Assembly (NCBI GenBank): GCA_903934795.1 | Contig: CAIZPE010000303.1 | Coordinates: 1-33,407 of the forward strand | DNA from: an uncultured bacterium | Lineage (GTDB): Bacteria > Pseudomonadota > Gammaproteobacteria > Burkholderiales > Burkholderiaceae_E | Length of the DNA: 33,407 bases | Direction of reading: 5' to 3' | In this document: piece after piece, positions 27,880 through 33,407 of the stretch | How positions within the stretch are numbered: the stretch's first letter is position 1 | Layout of the letters: each line of letters begins with the position of its first letter | Notes under the pieces: model-generated | Seen by the model: only the letters and a program-made list of their open reading frames with translations | What the model was told of the DNA's origin: nothing | Databases searched by the model: none | Position numbers and translations under genes: made by a program

Positions 27880-27884
27880 AGGCC

Positions 27885-30287
27885 ATGCCCACCGTGAACA
27901 TCCCGCCCCTGTCCTCACCGTGGCCGCACCGTGCCCGCCGGGCTGCGCTCGCGTTCGCCGCGGTGCTCGCCGCCTGCGGCGGCGGCGGGGGCGGCAGCCC
28001 GTCCACCGGCGGCACCAGCGTCGTTCCCGATCCGGATCAGACACCGGCGGCGATCGCCACCGCCGACACCACGCTGCTGGTCAGCGGGGCCGACCTGCCC
28101 GAGGCCGTGGCGCTGGAGTCCGCCATCCCGCTCTTTCATGCCGCGCCGACCCTGCTCGAGCCGCCGGATGACAGCGATGTCGAGAATGCCGAGGCCTCGG
28201 CCACGAGGCCGCCCAACACCTATCGGCTGCCGGCACTGAAGAGCGCTGCCGACACCGCCCGGCTCACCGTGCAGGACATCGAGGAACTGCGCAAGGGCGC
28301 CGACAGCGGGCCCGCGGTGGCCACCAAGGATGTCACGCCGATGGCGGGCGGCGGTGTGATCGCCACCTACACCCCGGCGCAGATCCGCGCGGCATACGGC
28401 ATGCCGGCCCTGCCTGCGTCGCTGGCCACGATGAGCGCCACCCAGGCTGCACAGCTGGGCGCAGGCCAGACCATCTACATCGTCAACGCGTACCACAACC
28501 CGAATGTGGCCGCCGAGCTGGCTGCCTTCAACCAGAAGTTCGGGCTGCCTGCCTGTACCACGCGCGCGATCGCGGTCAACGCCAGTCTGCCCCTGCCCGG
28601 CCCCTCGGCCAGAGCCTGTGATCTGTCGGTGGTCTACAGCACCCCGGCCGGGGCGATGACCACCGTGGCGCCGGCCTACGACGCCGGCTGGGCCACCGAG
28701 ATCGCGCTGGATGTGCAGTGGGCGCATGCCACCGCGCCGCTGGCGCGCATCGTGGTGATCGAGGCACCGAACGCCTCGGTGAGCAGCCTGGTCGGCGCGA
28801 TCCGGCTGGCCAACGCCATGGGCCCCGGCGTGGTCTCGATGAGCTTCGGTGCGATCGAGGGCAGCTGGACCGCCTCGGTCGATTCGGTGTTCACCGCGCC
28901 GCGCATGACCTACCTGGCGGCCACCGGCGACTCCGGGGCCGCCGTGGCCTGGCCCTCGGTGTCGCCCAATGTGGTGGCGGTGGGCGGCACTTCGCTCACC
29001 GCGGTGGGCGTGGGCAGCCGCACCGAGTCCGCCTGGTCGGGCGCGGGCGGCGGCATCAGCGCGTACACCGCGGTGCCGAGCTACCAGAGCGCGCCGGTGC
29101 CGGGACTGAATGTGGCCACGCGCCGCGTGGTCGCCGATGTGGCCTTCAATGCCGACCCGGCCACCGGTCAGTACCTGGCGGTGATCAAGCCCGGCAGCAC
29201 CACCGTCAACTGGATGAGCTCTGGCGGCACCAGCATCGCGGCGCCGCAGTGGGCTGGGCTGATGGCCATCGCCAATGCGGTGCGGGCGCAGGCCGGCAGG
29301 CTGCCCATCGGCTCGCCGCACAGTGTGCTCTACGGGCAGATCGGTGCCGTGCCGGGTGCGTATGCCAGCGCCTTTGCCGACATCACTGCCGGCAGCAACG
29401 GAACCTGCGCACCCTGCATCGCCAAGGCCGGCTACGATGTGCCCACCGGCCTGGGCACGCCCAGAGCCACCGGGCTGCTCAGCGCTCTGGCCGGCTCCTC
29501 CTTGCCGCCACAGGCGCCGGTGGTCACCCCGGCGGGCATCAGCGGCACCGCCGGCACCGCCCTGTCGTTCACCGTCTCGGTCTCGGCGGCCAACCCGGTC
29601 AGCTACACCCTCTCGGGCGCACCCTCGGGCATGAGCATCAGTGCGGCGGGCGTGGTCACCTGGGCCACGCCGGTGGCGGGCAGCTATCCGGTGACGGTCA
29701 CGGCCCGCGATACCGTCACCCAGCTCACCGGTCAGGGTCTGTACACCGTGACTGTCGCCGCGGCGGTGCCGCCCACCGTGAACCCGGCCAGCATCAACGG
29801 CCGACCGGGCGTGCCCCTGAGCTTCGCGGCCAGCGTGACCGGCAGCAATCCGGTCACCTACACGCTGAGCGGGGCGCCTGGCGGCATGAGCATCAGCGCC
29901 GCGGGCGTGGTGAGCTGGGCCTCGCCGATGCTGGGCACCTACACCGTGACCGTCACCGCCCGTGACACCAGAACCAACCTGAGAGGCCAGGGCGTCTACA
30001 CGGTGAAGATCGTGCAGGCCGGCCCGGTGATCACCGCCGCGCCGATCAGCGGTGTGTCAGGGCGTACGCTCACCGGCACGATCACCATCACCGACGCCAC
30101 GGCCACGGCGATCTATGTCTCGATCGGCGGCGTGCCGCTGGGCATGCGATTCTCGGTCAATGGCAGCAGCATCCTGGTGAACTGGCCCAATCCGGTGGTC
30201 GGCAGCTACCGGCTCACCGTGACCGCCGTTGACTCGGCCGGTCTGCGCGCGCAGGCCACGGTGCCGGTGACGGTGAGCGCGAAGTAG
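27885..30287 (+). CDS. Sedolisin-type (S53) serine-carboxyl peptidase lipoprotein with Ig-like repeats
   Basis: Exported peptidase of 800 residues. Signal peptide with lipobox LAAC (C31) followed by a glycine run, so probably lipid-anchored at the outer membrane. Catalytic domain about 160-535: E272 and D276 (TEIALD), oxyanion D349 (AATGDSGA) and nucleophile S450 (SSGGTSIAAPQWAG) reproduce the sedolisin Glu-Asp-Ser set. The end DIT...AGYDVPTGLGTP is the family calcium site. The region before it is only about 130 residues, shorter than the usual pro-kumamolisin propeptide and not recognisable as one. Three Ig-like (He_PIG type) repeats follow at about 543-627, 628-710 and 711-800. The start is the ATG at 27885, 12 codons inside the track ORF. 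Preceded by the c-di-GMP riboswitch. Substrate unknown; acid-active proteolysis is typical of the family. Confidence 0.93.
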   Translation: MPTVNIPPLSSPWPHRARRAALAFAAVLAACGGGGGGSPSTGGTSVVPDPDQTPAAIATADTTLLVSGADLPEAVALESAIPLFHAAPTLLEPPDDSDVENAEASATRPPNTYRLPALKSAADTARLTVQDIEELRKGADSGPAVATKDVTPMAGGGVIATYTPAQIRAAYGMPALPASLATMSATQAAQLGAGQTIYIVNAYHNPNVAAELAAFNQKFGLPACTTRAIAVNASLPLPGPSARACDLSVVYSTPAGAMTTVAPAYDAGWATEIALDVQWAHATAPLARIVVIEAPNASVSSLVGAIRLANAMGPGVVSMSFGAIEGSWTASVDSVFTAPRMTYLAATGDSGAAVAWPSVSPNVVAVGGTSLTAVGVGSRTESAWSGAGGGISAYTAVPSYQSAPVPGLNVATRRVVADVAFNADPATGQYLAVIKPGSTTVNWMSSGGTSIAAPQWAGLMAIANAVRAQAGRLPIGSPHSVLYGQIGAVPGAYASAFADITAGSNGTCAPCIAKAGYDVPTGLGTPRATGLLSALAGSSLPPQAPVVTPAGISGTAGTALSFTVSVSAANPVSYTLSGAPSGMSISAAGVVTWATPVAGSYPVTVTARDTVTQLTGQGLYTVTVAAAVPPTVNPASINGRPGVPLSFAASVTGSNPVTYTLSGAPGGMSISAAGVVSWASPMLGTYTVTVTARDTRTNLRGQGVYTVKIVQAGPVITAAPISGVSGRTLTGTITITDATATAIYVSIGGVPLGMRFSVNGSSILVNWPNPVVGSYRLTVTAVDSAGLRAQATVPVTVSAK
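29592..30011 (+). repeat. Tandem Ig-like repeat coding units in the S53 peptidase
   Basis: Two units offset by 255 bases encode residues 570-624 and 655-709. I count 41 of 55 residues identical by eye; the shared core is YTLSGAP.GMSISAAGVV. A third, more diverged unit runs to the C-terminus. The high identity of the first two suggests a recent internal duplication. Confidence 0.85.
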
Positions 30288-30347
30288 CGCCGCGCCGCGT
30301 TGCGCACGGCGGATGCGATCATCGGTGCTCCGTTCCCGGAGCCGACC

Positions 30348-31331
30348 ATGATCCCTTCCGACACTCGTGGGCCCCGTCGGGCCTTCCTGGCGCTGTGCGC
30401 TGGCGCGCTGGCCGCGCCCGCCGCGCTGCGTGCGCAGGCGTGGCCGGAGCGTGCGGTGAAACTGGTGGTGCCGTTTGCGCCGGGGGGCGCCAACGACCTG
30501 CTGGCCCGTGCGGCCGCCGAGGGCGCGGCGCGGGTGCTGCGTCAGCCGGTGATCATCGAGAACCGGCCGGGCGCGGGCGGCAATGTCGGCGCGGCCGCGG
30601 TGGCGCGCAGCACTCCCGATGGCTACACCTTCCTGGTGAGCGCGGCCGGGGTGATCACCAACCCGCTCATCCGGCGCAGCAATCCCTATCGCGACACCGA
30701 TCTGGTGCCGGTGGCGATGATCGGCTTTGCGCCCTCGGTGCTGGTGGTTGCGCGGGGCGCGCCCTGGCGCAGCCTCGCCGAACTGGTCGAGGCAAGCCGC
30801 CAGGGCCCCGGCCTGCCGTTTGCCACCGCCGGGACCGGCAGCACCCCGCACTTTGTCGCCGAGATGCTCAACACCCATCACGGTGCCCGGCTGATGCCGG
30901 TGCCCTTCAAGAGCGGGGCCGAAGGCGCCAATGCGGTGATCGGCGGCCATGTGGCCGCCACCTCGGAGGCAAGCATCGTGGCCCTGCCGCATCTGAAGGA
31001 GGGCGGCAAGTTCCGCGCCCTGGCCACCACCTGGTCCCGGCGAATGGCGGTGGCGCCCGAACTGCCGACCGCCATCGAGCAGGGCTTTTCACAACTGCGC
31101 ATTGCCCACTGGGCCGGTGTGCACGCCCCGGCCGGCGTGCCCGCGCCCATCCTCGACCGGATGGCCGCCGCGATCGACGCCGCCATGACCAGCCGCGAGG
31201 TCACCGATCGGCTGTTGCCCCTGGGCATCGAGCCGGTGGGTGGCACGCGCGCGACCTTTGCGGAGTTCGTGAGCGGCGAGCGCGCACGGTTGGCGGCGGT
31301 CATCCGCGCCGCGGGGATGAGCGAGGACTGA
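30348..31331 (+). CDS. Bug/TctC-family tripartite tricarboxylate transporter solute-binding protein
   Basis: Periplasmic binding protein of 327 residues. It begins with a Tat-like signal (GPRRAFLALCAGALAAPAALRAQA; RRxFL). Family blocks: WPERAVKLVVPFAPGGANDLLAR, VIIENRPGAGGNVGAAAVA, DGYTFL, PFATAGTGSTPHFVAEML. Members bind carboxylates or other small organic acids. No TctA/TctB membrane subunits are nearby, which is usual for the many orphan Bug proteins of Burkholderiales. GGAG lies seven bases before the ATG at 30348; the track start 16 codons upstream is not supported. It lies 60 bases after the S53 gene on the same strand and might be co-expressed, though the junction has only weak hairpin potential. 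Confidence 0.93.
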   Translation: MIPSDTRGPRRAFLALCAGALAAPAALRAQAWPERAVKLVVPFAPGGANDLLARAAAEGAARVLRQPVIIENRPGAGGNVGAAAVARSTPDGYTFLVSAAGVITNPLIRRSNPYRDTDLVPVAMIGFAPSVLVVARGAPWRSLAELVEASRQGPGLPFATAGTGSTPHFVAEMLNTHHGARLMPVPFKSGAEGANAVIGGHVAATSEASIVALPHLKEGGKFRALATTWSRRMAVAPELPTAIEQGFSQLRIAHWAGVHAPAGVPAPILDRMAAAIDAAMTSREVTDRLLPLGIEPVGGTRATFAEFVSGERARLAAVIRAAGMSED

Positions 31332-31383
31332 GCAGGCGCGCCCGCGGTCCTGGCGCCCCGACCGCCCGGTGTGGTGGCTCAGT
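31327..31383. terminator. Long inverted repeat over both stops (TctC / P450)
   Basis: ACTGAGC and GCTCAGT (7 bp) contain the two convergent stop codons and flank a 43-base GC-rich loop. The stem is short for such a loop, so a role in transcript ending is uncertain. The same CTGAGC/GCTCAG arms occur at the dapC/EamA junction. Confidence 0.25.
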
Positions 31384-32587
31384 GCAGCCGCAGCGGCAGC
31401 GCCAGCAGCGAGCGATCCACCAGGGTGGGGCTCCAGCGATGGGGCTGGTCGTCGGCGAAGCGCAGGCGCGCAAAGCGCTCCAGCAGCCCACCGAAGGCGG
31501 CGCGGGCCTCGGCGCGGGCGAGCGCCGAGCCCAGGCAGAAGTGGATGCCCGCGCCGAACGCGAGATGCGGATTGGGGTCGCGCGCGATGTCCAGCCGCTC
31601 GGGTGCCTCGAACACCGCCGGATCCTGGTTGGCCCCCAGGATGCTCAGCCAGAGATGCTGGCCTTCCGCGACCGTGTGGCCGCCGATCTGCATCGGCGCG
31701 GCAGGCACCCGGATGAAGGTCTTGGACGGACCGTCGTGGCGAAGGAGCTCCTCGACCGCGGCTGGCAGGCGTGCGGCATCGGTGCGCAAGGCGGCCAGCG
31801 AATCAGGGTGCCGCAGCAGCGCGCGCGTGCCCGAGGCGAGCAGCGCCGAGGTGGTGTCATGGCCGGCGAACAGCAGCATGGAGCAGGCGCCCAGGATCTC
31901 GGCCTGGGTCCACTGCTCGGCCTGCGACACGCCAAGCAGGTGGCTGAGCACGCTGTCATCGGGCTCGGCGCGCTTGCGCGCCAGGCAGGCGCTGAAGCGG
32001 GCGTGGAAGCGGTCGCCGGCGCTGGCCACCGCATCGAGATAGCTCGCGTCACGCGAGGAGGCACCGTAGATCAGCCGGCCGAAATCGCGCGCCCATTGGC
32101 GAAGGAACTCGCGCTCCGACAGCGGGACGCCGAGCAGGTCACAGATCACCATCGCGGTGAGCGGCTGGGCGAAGTCGGCCACCAGGTCACAGGGGTCGGG
32201 CAGTTCGTCGAGCAGGGTGTCCACATGGCGCTCGATGCGCGGCACCAGGCGTTCGACCATGGCCGGCGTGAAGGCGCGGCGCACCGGATCGCGCAGTCGG
32301 GTGTGTTCGGGTGGGTCGCGAAACAGCATCCAGCCATCGAGCAGGCTCATGGCGTGATGCAGCAGACCGGCATGCTGCGCGCCCAGGCGCTGGCGAAAGC
32401 TGCCGATGCCCTGCGCGGTGGACAGGCTGCGGTCGAGCAGCAGGCGCCCGACATCGGCGTGCGCGGTGAGGATCCAGACCTTGTGGCGCGGGCTCCAGAA
32501 CACCGGGTCGTGCTCGCGCAGCCGGCGCAGGAAGCCGTGGGGGTCGGTCACCGCCTCGGGGCTGAGCAGGTTGTCGGGCGGCTGCAT
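31379..32587 (-). CDS. Cytochrome P450
   Basis: Soluble bacterial-type (class I) P450 of 402 residues, a heme-thiolate monooxygenase. Marks in order: HTRLRDPVRRAFTP (C-helix, heme propionate Arg), I-helix FAGHDTT (240-246) with the proton-relay acid/Thr pair, K-helix ExxR (E280-R283), and heme loop FGAGIHFCLG with axial ligand C351. The protein resembles the CYP107/CYP109-type bacterial enzymes by layout, but I would not assign a family. No ferredoxin or ferredoxin reductase gene is nearby. It starts 16 bases after the antiporter stop on the same strand, so the two are probably co-transcribed, an unexpected pairing. Confidence 0.94.
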   Translation of the reverse strand: MQPPDNLLSPEAVTDPHGFLRRLREHDPVFWSPRHKVWILTAHADVGRLLLDRSLSTAQGIGSFRQRLGAQHAGLLHHAMSLLDGWMLFRDPPEHTRLRDPVRRAFTPAMVERLVPRIERHVDTLLDELPDPCDLVADFAQPLTAMVICDLLGVPLSEREFLRQWARDFGRLIYGASSRDASYLDAVASAGDRFHARFSACLARKRAEPDDSVLSHLLGVSQAEQWTQAEILGACSMLLFAGHDTTSALLASGTRALLRHPDSLAALRTDAARLPAAVEELLRHDGPSKTFIRVPAAPMQIGGHTVAEGQHLWLSILGANQDPAVFEAPERLDIARDPNPHLAFGAGIHFCLGSALARAEARAAFGGLLERFARLRFADDQPHRWSPTLVDRSLLALPLRLH

Positions 32588-32603
32588 GGCGCGCGCCGTG
32601 CGC

Positions 32604-33407
32604 TCAGGGCACCAGCGTGAGGAACAGGAAGGCCGCGAAGATCACCAGGTGGATCGCGCCCTGCAGCATGTTGGTCCGGCCGGTGGCCAGCGTGATGGAG
32701 CCCACCACGAAGGTGAGCGTGAGCAGCGCGATGTCCTTGTTCTCGATGCCCAGGGTGAGCGGCAGGCCCAGCCACACCGAGGCCGCGGCCACCACCGGCA
32801 CGGTGAGCCCGATGCTGGCCATGGCCGAGCCGATGGCGAGGTTCAGGCTGGTCTGCAGGCGGTCGGCCCGCGCGGCCCGCAGCGCGGCCCAGGTCTCGGG
32901 CAGCAGCACGATCATCGCGATGAGGATGCCGACCACCGCCTGCGGCGCCTCCCAGCGGGCCACCATCCGCTCGAGCGTGGGCGAGAGCAGCTTGGCCAGG
33001 CCCACCACGGCGACCAGCGCCAGCAGCAGCAGGCCGGCACTGGCCCAGGTGGCGCCCAGGGTGGGCGGCGGCGCATGCACGGATTCGTCGTCGGGGCTGG
33101 TGGTGGGCAGGAAGTAGTCGCGGTGGCGCACGGTCTGGATGAACACGAAGATCGCCCACAGCGCCAGTGACGACAGGGCGACGAAGACCAGCTGGGAATT
33201 GGTGTAGGTGGCCCCGGGAGAGCTGGTGGTGAAGGTGGGGATGATCAGCACCAGCGCCGAGAGCGCCGCCAGCGCGGCCAGGCCCGAGCCGGTGCCCTCG
33301 ATGCGGAAGCTCTGTTCGCGATGGCGGATGCCGCCTACCAGGATGCACACCCCCACGACCCCGTTGCAGATGATCATCACCGCCGAGTAGACCGTGTCGC
33401 GCGGCAC
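32604..33407 (-). CDS. Calcium/proton antiporter, CaCA (ChaA-like) family, partial
   Basis: Only the C-terminal 267 residues lie in the window; the 5' end runs off the right edge, so the apparent GTG start is not real. The protein is polytopic with about eight hydrophobic segments. The CaCA repeat motif is visible in the second half: the acidic LLPETWAALRAARADRLQTSLNLAIGSAMASIGLTVP block contains the ion-binding Glu and the GS motif. The partner block in the first half would lie at or beyond the edge (SAVMIICNGVVG is near its end). ChaA-type proteins export calcium, sodium or potassium against protons across the inner membrane. The gene is followed closely by the P450. Confidence 0.88.
   Translation of the reverse strand: MPRDTVYSAVMIICNGVVGVCILVGGIRHREQSFRIEGTGSGLAALAALSALVLIIPTFTTSSPGATYTNSQLVFVALSSLALWAIFVFIQTVRHRDYFLPTTSPDDESVHAPPPTLGATWASAGLLLLALVAVVGLAKLLSPTLERMVARWEAPQAVVGILIAMIVLLPETWAALRAARADRLQTSLNLAIGSAMASIGLTVPVVAAASVWLGLPLTLGIENKDIALLTLTFVVGSITLATGRTNMLQGAIHLVIFAAFLFLTLVP

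Noticed and set aside
27915-29321. 468-residue minus-strand ORF opposite the S53 peptidase
   Set aside because: Arg/Gly/His-rich shadow with no motif; the plus-strand peptidase has intact catalytic residues.

Overview
The window is very GC-rich DNA with dense, tightly packed genes. It most likely comes from a betaproteobacterium of the Burkholderiales type. The clues are a Bug/TctC-type solute-binding protein standing without its transporter, a small betaproteobacterial-style cytochrome c, a DapC-like aminotransferase and a SelD fused to an NADH-dehydrogenase-like flavoprotein domain. This assignment is inference; no rRNA, tRNA, mobile element or CRISPR array was seen. I support 24 protein genes, the last cut by the window edge. 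No gap between genes exceeds about 255 bases.

Bases 1-9100 hold accessory and housekeeping genes. A TauD-type dioxygenase (+) converges on a minus-strand run: a small lipoprotein, a two-anchor membrane protein, an acyl-CoA carboxylase carboxyltransferase and a D-aminoacylase-like amidohydrolase. A radical-SAM RlmN-type RNA methyltransferase and an alpha/beta hydrolase then run rightwards. The hydrolase overlaps the 3' end of a convergent cytochrome c gene. A DapC-like aminotransferase follows. Bases 9095-15000 hold an EamA transporter, the SelD fusion, an acyl-CoA synthetase and a second alpha/beta hydrolase.

Bases 15093-27634 are a nearly complete glycogen locus. One ADP-glucose pyrophosphorylase (glgC copy 1, +) converges on glgC copy 2-glgA (-). 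Divergent from glgC copy 2 is a four-gene operon, glgP-glgB-glgX-malQ (+), in which each start overlaps the previous stop by four bases. Together these make ADP-glucose, polymerise and branch it, and break glycogen down by phosphorolysis, debranching and glucan transfer. The two GlgC copies differ at the fructose-1,6-bisphosphate effector site, which suggests divided regulation.

Between malQ and the next gene lies a clear cyclic-di-GMP-I (GEMM-I) riboswitch followed by a hairpin that would bury the ribosome binding site. It precedes a sedolisin (S53) peptidase lipoprotein with three Ig-like C-terminal repeats. This c-di-GMP-controlled, probably surface-attached peptidase is the most interesting system in the window. 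The right end carries a Tat-type TctC solute-binding protein (+), then a minus-strand pair: a calcium/proton antiporter (partial) and a cytochrome P450.
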